Positions 35,298 through 43,849 are shown, numbered from the stretch's first letter. The stretch: 64,000 nt of DNA from Lactococcus garvieae subsp. garvieae (GCF_029024465.1 NZ_CP118950.1:1488001-1552000); one strand, 5' to 3'. Notes: a model not told the origin generated them from the sequence alone. A program made the numbers and translations.

Positions 35298-36461
35298 ATG
35301 GATTTATCAAATAAATTTAACACTAATCTTGGAAAAATTGAAATTTCTAAAATTCGTGAATTTGATCAGGAAATCTCCAAAATACCGAATGTTTTGAAAT
35401 TAACACTTGGTGAACCAGATTTTCCGACACCTGAACATATCAAAAAAGCTGCAATTGATGCTATTGGTGCCGATGAAAGTCATTATACTGGCATGCGTGG
35501 CCTGATTGAACTCCGCCATGCAGCCAGTCAATTTGTAGCTGAAAAATACAATTTACATTACGATGCTGAAACAGAAATTTTGACCACAGTTGGTGTCACA
35601 GAGGCGATTGCTACTTGTCTCCTTTCAATTATTGAACCTGGCGATAAAGTTCTAATTCCAGCACCTGCTTACCCAGGTTATGTGCCTGTAGTAAGCTTAG
35701 CTGGCGGTCAATTGGTCGAGATTGATACCACAACTGATAAATTTGTCTTAATTCCTGAAAAACTTGAGCAAGTATTGAACGAAACCGAGAATATCAAGGC
35801 TATCATCCTTAATTATCCTTCAAATCCAACGGGCATAACTTACACTCATGCCCAGCTTAAAACACTTGCTGAAATCATCAAAAAACATGAAATTTTTGTC
35901 CTTTCTGACGAAGTTTATTCTGAAATTAACTATAGCCAACATGTACATACTTCTATTTCGACCTTTTTACGTGATCAAACTTTTGTACTTAATGGCCTTT
36001 CAAAATCACATGCGATGACGGGTTGGCGAATGGGGCTGATTTTTGCAGATAAATACTTGATTGATCAGCTTGTAAAAACACACCAATATCTGGTTACTTC
36101 TGCCTCCACACAATCGCAATGGGCAGCAGTTGAAGCTCTGAGTAAAGGGAAAAATGATGCTGAGCTAATGAAAGCCAAATACCTCAAACGCCGGGATTAC
36201 ATTATTGAGAAAATGACTGAACTTGGCTTTGAAATTATCAAGCCAGACGGAGCTTTCTATATTTTTGCCAAAATTCCAGCAGAATATAACAGCAATTCTT
36301 TTGAATTTTTATATGATTTTGCAAAGAAAAAACATGTAGCATTTATTCCAGGCTCAGCCTTTGGTCAATATGGTGAAGGTTATGTCCGTTTGTCCTATGC
36401 AGCTTCAATGGAAGTGATTAAGATTGCTATGGAGAGATTGAAAGAATATCTTTCGGAATAA
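35298..36461 (+). CDS. patA: N-acetyl-LL-diaminopimelate aminotransferase
   Basis: 387 aa, fold type I aminotransferase. Seen: LTLGEPDFPTPEHI, NYPSNPTGITYT, VLSDEVYSEI and the PLP Lys in NGLSKSHAMTGWRMG. A GTG at 35289 could also start the frame, but it overlaps the GCGGAGG ribosome site. The ATG at 35298 has 8-nt spacing and is preferred. Divergent from the lysA operon, and with dapH and the deacetylase it completes the acetylase branch. Generic aromatic/aspartate aminotransferase activity cannot be excluded. Confidence 0.88.
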   Translation: MDLSNKFNTNLGKIEISKIREFDQEISKIPNVLKLTLGEPDFPTPEHIKKAAIDAIGADESHYTGMRGLIELRHAASQFVAEKYNLHYDAETEILTTVGVTEAIATCLLSIIEPGDKVLIPAPAYPGYVPVVSLAGGQLVEIDTTTDKFVLIPEKLEQVLNETENIKAIILNYPSNPTGITYTHAQLKTLAEIIKKHEIFVLSDEVYSEINYSQHVHTSISTFLRDQTFVLNGLSKSHAMTGWRMGLIFADKYLIDQLVKTHQYLVTSASTQSQWAAVEALSKGKNDAELMKAKYLKRRDYIIEKMTELGFEIIKPDGAFYIFAKIPAEYNSNSFEFLYDFAKKKHVAFIPGSAFGQYGEGYVRLSYAASMEVIKIAMERLKEYLSE

Positions 36462-36520
36462 CTTACTATTATGGTTGTGCTATACTCAGAGTTTATCTTT
36501 ACTTTAATGTAAACCTTCTC

Positions 36521-36550
36521 AAAAAAGACGAGAAAAATCTCGTCTTTTTT
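36521..36550. terminator. Terminator after patA
   Basis: AAAAAAGACGAGA-AAAA-TCTCGTCTTTTTT; symmetrical, could serve both strands. Confidence 0.88.
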
Positions 36551-36614
36551 GTTATATATTCACTCTTGTTATTAATCAACGAAAATAGGTTTGGCTTGTA
36601 AAAAAGAGATTGTT

Positions 36615-37345
36615 TTAATGTGTAAATCCATATACTTTATTTTTAGGATTATTATGGTATTTAAGATGTGCCTTATTCAAAAATTCAATAGCTTCTTGCA
36701 TATCTTGCACGTAATTGTATGCCATATTCATTCCAAAATCCGCTCGAATTACTATCCGTTGTATAATATTATCCTCTAAGTTTTTTGGTAAAGGATAGGC
36801 TGGCACTTGCCATCCTTTCATTAATAAACGATCGGCTAAGTCGTATAAATCCCAGTCACAATTTCTGTCTTCTCTTAATTTATAGCATACAATTGGAAGT
36901 TGTGAACCATCATTTACAATTTCAAATAAACCTGTTTTTTCAATTGATTTTGCTAAATACATCGCTACTTTATGCGTTCTTTCATGTATAGCTTTGTATC
37001 CATCAAAACCATAGCGTACAAAATTATAATATTGTCCTATCAGCTGAGCCGCGCTATGAGAAAAGTTAATAGCCATGGTTGGTAATTCTCCTCCAAGATA
37101 GCTTACTTTAAAAATTAACTCCTCTGGTAGATATTTCTTATCACGCCATAATACCCAACCTACTCCAGGATAAACGAGACCGTACTTATGACCTGATGTA
37201 TTGATGGAAATGACATTTTTTAATCGAAAATCCCACTTAAGATGTGGTTCAACAAATGGTGCATAAAGTCCACCTGAAGCAGCATCTACGTGTATGTACA
37301 CTTTATAATCTGTACGTTTGTTGTGTTCTTCAACTAATGCTATTG
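36615..37345 (-). pseudogene. gadB: Glutamate decarboxylase, 3' remnant
   Basis: Encodes only the C-terminal half of GadB, about 245 of about 465 residues. Present: YIHVDAASGGLYAPFVEP, the PLP Lys in INTSGHKYGLVYPGVGWVLWR, and the C-terminal helices ending in YGFTH as in GadB autoinhibitory tails. The N-terminal substrate domain is missing. Upstream sequence turns at about 37335-37345 into a gene on the other strand. No gadC or gadR near. Not functional. Confidence 0.9.
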
Positions 37346-37878
37346 CACTAACTCCTATCTTCATTATCCTTGGTCAAATCTTGAATATTATCACTCCTAG
37401 TATCGCTGGAATTATTCGCCCGGACTTCTCCTTGGCCTTTTTATTCCTCTGTATAATGATTAAACCCACACTTAAGCAAGTTTTCTTAGCAAGTGGTCTC
37501 GTTATTCTTACTTCCATGATTCTTGGCGGTAATCCAATCTTTCAGCTTCCTGCTGCTTTTGACCGTACCTTGTCTGCCTTGGCATGTCTACTCTTCTATA
37601 AATTAGTCCTAAGAATCTCTCCCAAATTCTTTTTAGCTAAAATAGGTGTAACCTATTTCCTCGCCACATTGATAAGTGGTTGTGTGTATGTTTTTGCTGT
37701 ATATCTTTTGGGAACTTTACTGCACATTTCGGAGCTGATGATTGTCTTTAAAATGGGCCTTCCTGTTCTTTTCATTACGATTTTTTCTACAGCATTCGTC
37801 AACTACTTCCTTGGAATTTTACTCTACAAACTTGTTTCAACACTTTCCAAAGGAAAATATCTTTTCGCTGTTTCTTAA
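37330..37878 (+). pseudogene. TrpP-like tryptophan transporter gene, 5' end lost at junction
   Basis: About 180 residues of a multi-helix membrane protein similar to TrpP-type substrate-binding membrane proteins: IALTPIFIILGQILNIITP, GIIRPDFSLAFLFLCIMI, and five hydrophobic segments in all. The open frame reaches back to a TTG at 37318, but those first codons are antisense gadB sequence, so the true start and ribosome site were lost. Only about the first ten residues seem missing; translation from the fused TTG cannot be ruled out. Confidence 0.65.
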
Positions 37879-37920
37879 TGAACAATGAAAAACAGTTCTT
37901 TACTGAAGTAATCAACTTCT

Positions 37921-37950
37921 ACAAAATAGTTGCAAACGCAACTATTTTGT
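37921..37950. promoter_or_regulatory. Palindromic operator over the MarR (37994) promoter
   Basis: ACAAAATAGTTGC-AAAC-GCAACTATTTTGT: perfect 13-bp arms. It lies just upstream of a TATAAT (37953-37958) and would cover the -35 region. Likely the binding site of the MarR protein encoded next. Confidence 0.75.
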
Positions 37951-37993
37951 TTTATAATCAGTACATCATCACTATTTTGAAAGGAGAGCTATT

Positions 37994-38449
37994 ATTCAAA
38001 ATAATATTTTAAGAGATATTGGTACAATAGCGCGTGCCTTAGATTCTATCAGTAATATTGAATTCAAGGAGCTTAAACTTGCAAAAGGACAGTACCTCTA
38101 CCTCAGTCGTATTTTTGAAAATCCTGGCATTAATCAGCAACAAATTTCTGAACTTTTATGTGTGGATAAGAGTACAGCAAGCCGTGCTATCAATCAATTG
38201 GTAGAAAAAAATCTTATAGAAAAAGTTGAAGATATCGGAAATAAAAAAAATAAACTACTCTACGTTACTTCTCACGGTAAAGAAGTTTACCCTATATTAA
38301 ACAGAGAACTTCACTATTCTACTCAAGTTGCTTTATCCGGTCTTAATGCGCTTGAGATTACTCAAATAGAGAGTTTGCTCGAAAGAATCAGTCAAAACAT
38401 CGTGGATAACTGGATTGATGTTAAAAAAGGAAAGAAACGAATCTACTAA
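37994..38449 (+). CDS. MarR family regulator with apparent ATT start
   Basis: 151 aa when read from ATT at 37994. Only residues from about 57 on are open from a standard start (GTG at 38162). The same frame upstream encodes a good MarR N-terminus: NILRDIGTIARALDSISNIE, KLAKGQYLYLSRIFENPGIN and QQISELLCVDKSTASRAI (winged helix). AAGGAG lies 7 nt before the ATT, and no ATG, GTG or TTG is available in frame there. A perfect palindrome covers the promoter (autoregulation). Next gene is a GNAT enzyme 15 nt downstream. Confidence 0.78.
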   Translation: MQNNILRDIGTIARALDSISNIEFKELKLAKGQYLYLSRIFENPGINQQQISELLCVDKSTASRAINQLVEKNLIEKVEDIGNKKNKLLYVTSHGKEVYPILNRELHYSTQVALSGLNALEITQIESLLERISQNIVDNWIDVKKGKKRIY

Positions 38450-38464
38450 AAGGAGAACTCTCGT

Positions 38465-39031
38465 GTGAACATTAGAATTTCCCCTGTCACTATACAGGAT
38501 ATAAATGTCTTACAAGACTTAAGTATCGAAACCTTTTCCGAAACTTTTGGACAACAAAATCCACCAGAAGATTTAGAGCTTTATTTAGAAAAAGCTTTTA
38601 ATCCTCAACAATTGACTAAAGAAATCATGGACTCTAACACTAATTTCTACTTTATTTTTCAAGAGGCACTGCTTGCAGGTTATATCAAGTTGAAAAATGC
38701 AAGTCTTCTGGAACACCCGTTTTTAGGTGAGGCTCTTGAAGTGGAAAGACTCTATGTTAGAAAGGGTCACCAGCACTTAGGCTTAGGAAAACATTTATTA
38801 GATTTTGCTTCTGAAGAGGTACAGCGCACCCACAAGGAATATCTCTGGCTCAGTGTCTGGGAGCATAATCCTACTGCCTATGGATTTTATAAAAGTCAAG
38901 GATATGTAGAGTGTGGTTCACGTCACTTTCATTTAGGGACTTTGGCGCAAACAGATTTAATCATGAAAAAAGAAATAAGAAATAAGTCTAGTGGTATTAA
39001 GTCAAATGATAAGTTGCTAGATTCTGAGTAA
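38465..39031 (+). CDS. GNAT family acetyltransferase
   Basis: 188 aa, GTG start with AAGGAGA upstream. Acetyl-CoA loop in YVRKGHQHLGLGKHLLDFA and WEHNPTAYGFYKSQGYVE downstream. N-terminal ISPVTIQDINVLQDLSIETF is typical of spermidine/amine-type GNATs, but the substrate is unknown. Cotranscribed with the MarR gene, which probably controls it. The last 15 or so residues may derive from the neighbouring IS end. Confidence 0.88.
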   Translation: MNIRISPVTIQDINVLQDLSIETFSETFGQQNPPEDLELYLEKAFNPQQLTKEIMDSNTNFYFIFQEALLAGYIKLKNASLLEHPFLGEALEVERLYVRKGHQHLGLGKHLLDFASEEVQRTHKEYLWLSVWEHNPTAYGFYKSQGYVECGSRHFHLGTLAQTDLIMKKEIRNKSSGIKSNDKLLDSE

Positions 39032-39061
39032 AAATCTTGAAAAAAGACAGCACGAAAGAAT

Positions 39062-39088
39062 CTAGTAAAATTTGGCAAATTTTACTAG
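39062..39088. terminator. Hairpin between GNAT gene and IS110 transposase
   Basis: Perfect inverted repeat CTAGTAAAATTT/AAATTTTACTAG without a long T run. Could end the GNAT transcript or belong to the IS right end. Confidence 0.4.
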
Positions 39089-39115
39089 GCTAGACAAGGA
39101 ATTGTGCAGATAAAA

Positions 39116-40375
39116 CTAATTATCTTCCATAAACCTCCTTGGTGGCGTATAGAGTTGGTGGTTGCGTAGTAGCACATCCACCAGACGCACAAGTTTTCTT
39201 GCGGTTAAAACGACGGCTCTTTTGTGTTTATGTTTGGGGACTTCATCTTTCTTTTTCTTGTAAAACTCTGCGTATTCCACGTTATGTCTTCGTACAGAGT
39301 TGGCGGCTTCAACTAAGTAATAGCGAAGATAACGATTGCCTCGTTTTGCAAGAGAAGTATTTTGAGATGAGGTATTGCCAGATTGTGTTTCTTTCCAATT
39401 CAAGCCAGCATATTTAGCGACTTGAGGATGGTCTTTAAAGCGTTCAATCTGTCCTATTTCAGCGATAATTCCTGCAGCGAATACCTTTCCAATACCAGGT
39501 ACACTGGTCAAACATTGGTATTCAGGGATAATTTCTACCATGTCTTCAATGGCTCGATCAATTTCTTTAATCATCTTCTCTAAACTCCGTATTTCGCGAG
39601 CAAGGAGACTGAGTACAATATTGACAGAATCTTGTTGGACGAGTGATAAGCGGTAACTTCCTTTTATGGCAGCTTTTATTGCTTTTGCAAGTTTCTCAGG
39701 AGCTTTGAAGCGACCTCGCCCGAGTTTCTGGATGAGTTCCGTGAAATCTTCAAGAGGAGTATTTGCGAGTTCATCTAGCGTGTAATCTTCGGTCATGAGT
39801 GTCATAATTGTGGCAGACCAAACAGAGGTACTCAATTCTTCATTCTTTAATTCCGCAGAGAGCGTATTGCACTTGTAGTAGATGTTTTCAATGAAGTGTT
39901 GTTTTGTACGTACTAATTGTTCCACGAGCTGAAGTCGAGTTCTTGTGAGATGTTGTAGTGCCAGATACTTTTCTTCTTTAAGATAAGATCTTGTAAAGCG
40001 TTCAATGCGGAAGTAATCCGCGATGTAGAAAGCATCAAGGGTATCATTCTTGTTTTCTTCGAATGCCTCACGATATTTCTTTATTTTGGCTGGTTGTTCC
40101 ACCATGACCTCGACTCCGAGCTGCTTTAACTCCGAGTCTTCGTGGAAGAACATTGCAGGATGAAAACTGTAGAGGGATGTGGCTTCCATGCCAATGACGA
40201 CTCTATTAAATTCATACTTTTCGTTAAGTGAGAGTACTTGTTCTTTGATTTCAGAAGCACCAATCATATCATTGGTAAGTGAAGCAGCGTACAAGACTCC
40301 AAGTTCCGTGTCATTTGACATGATGCACACATCGAGTTTGGTAGAGCTGACGTCTAAACCGACAAAACATTTCAT
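39116..40375 (-). CDS. IS110-family transposase (DEDD recombinase)
   Basis: 419 aa, full length. N-terminal RuvC-like DEDD domain: FVGLDVSSTKLDVCIMS (Asp), VVIGMEATSLYSFHP (Glu), ENKNDTLDAFYIADYF (Asp). C-terminal Transposase_20 domain: LTSVPGIGKVFAAGIIAEIG, then LNWKETQSGNTSSQ and SLAKRGNRYLRYYLVEAA. Looks intact and probably active. Reads on the minus strand. Confidence 0.95.
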   Translation of the reverse strand: MKCFVGLDVSSTKLDVCIMSNDTELGVLYAASLTNDMIGASEIKEQVLSLNEKYEFNRVVIGMEATSLYSFHPAMFFHEDSELKQLGVEVMVEQPAKIKKYREAFEENKNDTLDAFYIADYFRIERFTRSYLKEEKYLALQHLTRTRLQLVEQLVRTKQHFIENIYYKCNTLSAELKNEELSTSVWSATIMTLMTEDYTLDELANTPLEDFTELIQKLGRGRFKAPEKLAKAIKAAIKGSYRLSLVQQDSVNIVLSLLAREIRSLEKMIKEIDRAIEDMVEIIPEYQCLTSVPGIGKVFAAGIIAEIGQIERFKDHPQVAKYAGLNWKETQSGNTSSQNTSLAKRGNRYLRYYLVEAANSVRRHNVEYAEFYKKKKDEVPKHKHKRAVVLTARKLVRLVDVLLRNHQLYTPPRRFMEDN

Positions 40376-40690
40376 TTGGAAGGACCTCCTTTCATTTGAT
40401 TAGGAAACTATACTTGACTACTGAGAGATTCCCCAGAACTCTGTATCCCTTCATCCTCGCTTATTAGAATACCCATCACAGCGATTACTTACCGCCTGCT
40501 CGCTACTAAGAGCAGAGTAATCACGGTGGAAACAGCTAGTGAGTTGGAAGATTTGATACAGCTCGGGTCGCAGACTTATGAAGAAGACGAAGCAACAAGG
40601 AGAGTTAGCATATTCCTTTTGAGTCCATTCCTAAGAATAATTATTCTGGGAAACGTCACAATAGTCAAGTAAAACGATAACAATTGTTAG
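40376..40690 (-). ncRNA. Probable bridge-RNA region of the IS110 element
   Basis: Non-coding left end of the IS, upstream of its transposase, where IS110 elements encode the structured bridge RNA that pairs with donor and target DNA. Visible structure: stem GATTAC/GTAATC (40483-40488 with 40517-40522), a 7-nt internal loop on one side, inner stem CTGCTC/GAGCAG (40496-40501 with 40510-40515) and an 8-nt loop. RNA limits and loops are not resolved. Confidence 0.5.
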
Positions 40691-40741
40691 AAAATTGGGG
40701 TGAAAAATACCCATAAAATATATTATACGAGGAGAACTATT

Positions 40742-41374
40742 ATGCAAACTGTTACTGTGGATAAAAATTTTTGGGAACTTTTTCCAGAAGCTCAACTCTA
40801 TACCTTAGTTGTAAACAATATGAACAATCATGCTCATGATTTAGCCCCCTACCAAGACCTTCTAAAGGAGGCATTTAAAGCCTCTGAAAAATTTTTAGTT
40901 GAAGATGATTTTAAAGAAAACTTTGTCATCTCCGAATGGCGTGATATTTTTACACAGTTTAAAAAGAAAAAAGGTGCTCGTTCTTCTATTGAAGCTCTTT
41001 TGAAAAGAGTGGCTCAGGGCAAAGAGCTCGCACCAATCAACCCTCTCGTGGATATCTACAATAGTATTTCTCTCCGTTACGGTGTGCCTTGTGGTGGTGA
41101 GGATTTAGACAAAATCAACGGCGTTTTGCATTTAGGCTTAGCCAAAGGGGGTGAAGATTTTTATCCTCTTGGAGCGCAAAAGAGTGAGCCAGCTCTGCCG
41201 CAAGAAATTATATATTATGACCTTGATGGTGCGATCTGCCGCTCTTTGAATTGGCGTGAAGCCCAACGTACAATGTTGACAGAAGAAACTACCAATGCCA
41301 TTCTGGTGATTGAAGCAGTAACTCCCTCTCAACAGGAACGTTCTCTTGAGGCTATCCAAGAGTTACAGGCTTAA
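40742..41374 (+). CDS. B3/B4 tRNA-binding domain protein
   Basis: 210 aa from the ATG at 40742 (GAGGAG upstream). The frame is open further up, but that part is outside the gene. Contains the B3/B4 domain known from the editing region of PheRS beta: SSIEALLKRV, NPLVDIYNSISLRYGVPCGGEDL and LNWREAQRTMLTEET. Stand-alone members are thought to act on tRNA or amino acids, possibly in trans-editing, but function is unproven. It sits directly behind the IS, which may have replaced its promoter. Confidence 0.85.
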   Translation: MQTVTVDKNFWELFPEAQLYTLVVNNMNNHAHDLAPYQDLLKEAFKASEKFLVEDDFKENFVISEWRDIFTQFKKKKGARSSIEALLKRVAQGKELAPINPLVDIYNSISLRYGVPCGGEDLDKINGVLHLGLAKGGEDFYPLGAQKSEPALPQEIIYYDLDGAICRSLNWREAQRTMLTEETTNAILVIEAVTPSQQERSLEAIQELQA

Positions 41375-41446
41375 AATCAAGGATATGCTTGGTGTTGAGA
41401 GTGAGCTTCAAATCATCAGCAACACGTAAGCAAGGTGAAGGCCAAT

Positions 41447-41477
41447 AAAAAAATGCTAGATGATCTAGCATTTTTTT
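41447..41477. terminator. Bidirectional terminator (B3/B4 gene / nitroreductase)
   Basis: AAAAAAATGCTAGA-TGA-TCTAGCATTTTTTT between convergent genes. Confidence 0.88.
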
Positions 41478-41478
41478 A

Positions 41479-42117
41479 TTATTTAAATTCTGTGATTTTT
41501 TCAGCCGCTAATCTTACAGATTCATAGCCTACTTCTTTGGCTTTACCGACAGATAAAATCATTACTGGCACGTAACGGTTTTCGTCCAAATCAAAAGCTT
41601 TTACCAATTGGTCTGCCTCAAATCCGCCGATAGGGTTTGTTTCGTAACCATGCGCACGTGCGATGAGCATAAATTGCATTGCAGCTAAGCTTGAATCAAT
41701 TTTCACAACATCATTCATTTCTTCTTTACTAAAACTTTGGTAGTAAGGAATAATCGCTTCTAACTGTTGATCACGTACTTCTGCAGGCATCTTGCCTTCT
41801 TCTACCGCTTGGTTATAAATTTCTTCCCCTAATTCATAACAGAGAAGATCTCCAAAAATAAGAACCATAGCCGAAGAAGTTTCATTTTGACGGGTATTAA
41901 AACGAATCAAAGGTTTTAATTTTTCCTTTTCTTCATCACTTTCAACAACGACAAAACGCCAAGGCTGCATATTTACAGATGATGGTGCTGTTGTTGCCTC
42001 TTGGATCATTTCAAGCATTTCTTCATGTGAAATTTTATAAGTTTCATCATAAACACGCACGGATTTTCTTCCAAATGTGATTTCTGAAAAATCATTATTT
42101 ACAATACGAGTTGACAT
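41479..42117 (-). CDS. Nitroreductase family protein
   Basis: 212 aa from the ATG at 42117, which has AAAGGAGAA seven nt upstream. FMN-dependent oxidoreductase of the NAD(P)H nitroreductase fold. Seen: FGRKSVRVYDET, EMIQEATTAPSSVNMQPWRFVVV (FMN site) and GYETNPIGGFEADQLVKAF. The start overlaps/abuts the stop of the MarR gene (42119), so it is under that regulator. Substrate unknown; quinone or nitro-compound detoxification is plausible. Confidence 0.9.
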   Translation of the reverse strand: MSTRIVNNDFSEITFGRKSVRVYDETYKISHEEMLEMIQEATTAPSSVNMQPWRFVVVESDEEKEKLKPLIRFNTRQNETSSAMVLIFGDLLCYELGEEIYNQAVEEGKMPAEVRDQQLEAIIPYYQSFSKEEMNDVVKIDSSLAAMQFMLIARAHGYETNPIGGFEADQLVKAFDLDENRYVPVMILSVGKAKEVGYESVRLAAEKITEFK

Positions 42118-42118
42118 T

Positions 42119-42541
42119 TTATTCTCCTTTATGTCCCAGTAACTTTGTGAGCAGTTCAAGAAGTAGATTTTCTTCTTGAGCTGTGAGTCCTAGCTTTAAA
42201 CTTTTCTCAGAAGAGTCATTATAGTTTCTTTCACAACGTTCCAAAGCCTCTTTTGAGCTATCCGTGATTTTAACAAAAACTTCGCGATTGTTTTGTTTAT
42301 TTCTCTCACGAGTAACATAACCTTTTGCTTCAAGCAGTTTTAGATGCCTTGTAATAGCGGCGCTGTCTATTTTTAACTCATTCTGTAATTGCCCTTGAGA
42401 ACATTGACCATTTTCCTTCAAAAACATCATCAGTTCATAACGGGTAATACTAAAGCCTGTTTCTTTTTCAAACTTCGTTGTCATCTCTTGATTTGCTAAT
42501 TTTAGCTTGTAAAAGAGCTGACTCATTTGTCTAAGGTTCAT
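42119..42541 (-). CDS. MarR family regulator of the nitroreductase
   Basis: 140 aa. Winged helix with QGQLQNELKIDSAAITRHLKLLEAKGYVTRERN (about residues 50-85), dimerisation helices at both ends. First gene of a two-gene operon with the nitroreductase, preceded by two tandem perfect palindromes. Confidence 0.92.
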   Translation of the reverse strand: MNLRQMSQLFYKLKLANQEMTTKFEKETGFSITRYELMMFLKENGQCSQGQLQNELKIDSAAITRHLKLLEAKGYVTRERNKQNNREVFVKITDSSKEALERCERNYNDSSEKSLKLGLTAQEENLLLELLTKLLGHKGE

Positions 42542-42556
42542 TTGTCCCCCTTTTAA

Positions 42557-42585
42557 ATTGACCGGTCAATCATTGACTAGTCAAT
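42557..42585. promoter_or_regulatory. Tandem MarR operators
   Basis: ATTGACCGGTCAAT (42557-42570) and ATTGACTAGTCAAT (42572-42585): two perfect 14-bp palindromes with centres 15 bp apart, directly upstream of the MarR gene. Consensus ATTGAC-NN-GTCAAT. Confidence 0.82.
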
Positions 42586-42686
42586 AATACTACATTCCTA
42601 TTTTTTTGTAAACTATTTTGATTGCAACTGTATCAAAATAAGTGGCTTTGATTTTTTCAGCATCTTACTTGTGATAAACTTAAAGC

Positions 42687-43202
42687 ATGTACAATTCACT
42701 GACCTATATAACGTCCCTCTTGAATGATTTAGGATTATCCCCGAGCCTGCCTACAAAGGATAATTATAATTCTGAATATGAAGGTTTTTGTTTTCAAGCC
42801 AAAGGCCTGTCTTTTCGAAGTCGCCGCGCTAAAAAAACGCCTAAAAAATGCGGTTATTTTGTAGCGTTCTGGGAAAAGGATACCAATAATAAAAACACTC
42901 CCTACAGCTTTGAAACTTTTCCTGATAAGCTTGTCATTTCAATCATTGACGGGGCCTTGAGTGGCCAGTTTATCATTCCTAAGAAGGTTCTTCGAGAAAA
43001 AAAGATTTTAAAAGACGAGGAAATTACTGGAAAAATGGCTTTGCGTTTTTATCCTTCATGGGAAACTTCGCTCAACAAAACCGCGCAGGCTACCCAAAAA
43101 TGGCAATGCGATTATTTCATCGACACTACCGATAATTTCCAAAACGAAACATTAGAACAATTATATTTTTCTTCTTCATACACGAACAATAAAAAACCGT
43201 AG
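42687..43202 (+). CDS. MepB family protein
   Basis: 171 aa. Blocks EYEGFCFQAKGLSFRSRRAKKTPKKCGYFVAFWEKD, SGQFIIPKKVLREKKIL and GKMALRFYPSWETSLNKTA match MepB, first known from the staphylococcal mepRAB multidrug locus; biochemical role unknown. Residue strings are quoted in parts only. Monocistronic here, with no MepA efflux pump beside it. Confidence 0.85.
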   Translation: MYNSLTYITSLLNDLGLSPSLPTKDNYNSEYEGFCFQAKGLSFRSRRAKKTPKKCGYFVAFWEKDTNNKNTPYSFETFPDKLVISIIDGALSGQFIIPKKVLREKKILKDEEITGKMALRFYPSWETSLNKTAQATQKWQCDYFIDTTDNFQNETLEQLYFSSSYTNNKKP

Positions 43203-43222
43203 TTTTGAGCTTACGGTTTTTT
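43191..43222. terminator. Bidirectional terminator (MepB / GNAT)
   Basis: AAAAAACCGTA and TACGGTTTTTT arms between convergent genes. Confidence 0.88.
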
Positions 43223-43228
43223 ATTTCC

Positions 43229-43849
43229 TTATTGCTGTGCTAATTTTTTACTAAAAAGCATTGCAGTTAAATCGATTCTGTTTTGACCAAAATCAAGTTG
43301 GATATCTCGAGCTCCTGCCCTCTGAAAACCTTTGTGTTCATAAAATTGATAAGTACAGCCTGTGTCTGTGAAAAGGAATATTTCTTTCCCAGCTTCTCGC
43401 GCCGTGAGCTCATTGATCAAAGCGGTACCTACGCCCTTGATTTTTTTCTCGGGATCGGCAGCCAAATACAAAATTTCTCCCTCAGGTGATGCGTCACTTT
43501 TATACGACCGTAATAATTCTTTATTCGTAGCTTCATACGTGTCTAAACCACTATTTTTAGAAAAGGTTCGCAAAATGTTAAAAATCTTCAGGTATGCTTT
43601 TTGGCCAAACGTTTGTTTCAGTTTAGGTTCACCATATATTTCTGCGAGCAATAAGCCCACCATTTCATTGTCGACATAAGCTGCAATGGCTTGTGTAGCC
43701 TTTGAAAGCTCAAAATATAGAAAATTTTTAGCATACATATTGATGACGGTTTTATTATTACTGTACCTGTCAAAGCTCATTCCTTTGACAGCAAACTGGA
43801 TCGCTTTTTGATAATCTTTTGGATCAAATGCTCTGATTTCAATTTTCAT
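43229..43849 (-). CDS. GNAT family acetyltransferase
   Basis: 206 aa. Motif A: KIKGVGTALINELTAREAGKE with LAADPEKK before it, then FYEHKGFQRAGA. Overlaps the end of the upstream MarR gene by 11 nt, so it is translationally coupled and MarR-controlled. Substrate unknown. Confidence 0.9.
   Translation of the reverse strand: MKIEIRAFDPKDYQKAIQFAVKGMSFDRYSNNKTVINMYAKNFLYFELSKATQAIAAYVDNEMVGLLLAEIYGEPKLKQTFGQKAYLKIFNILRTFSKNSGLDTYEATNKELLRSYKSDASPEGEILYLAADPEKKIKGVGTALINELTAREAGKEIFLFTDTGCTYQFYEHKGFQRAGARDIQLDFGQNRIDLTAMLFSKKLAQQ

Larger units (their letters stand above)
39032..40690 (-). mobile_element. IS110-family insertion sequence (approximate limits)
   Basis: One intact transposase gene with a long non-coding region upstream (about 315 nt) and a short one downstream (about 85 nt). 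This is the layout of the IS110 group, which lacks terminal inverted repeats. Exact ends cannot be set without an empty-site comparison. Confidence 0.8.
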
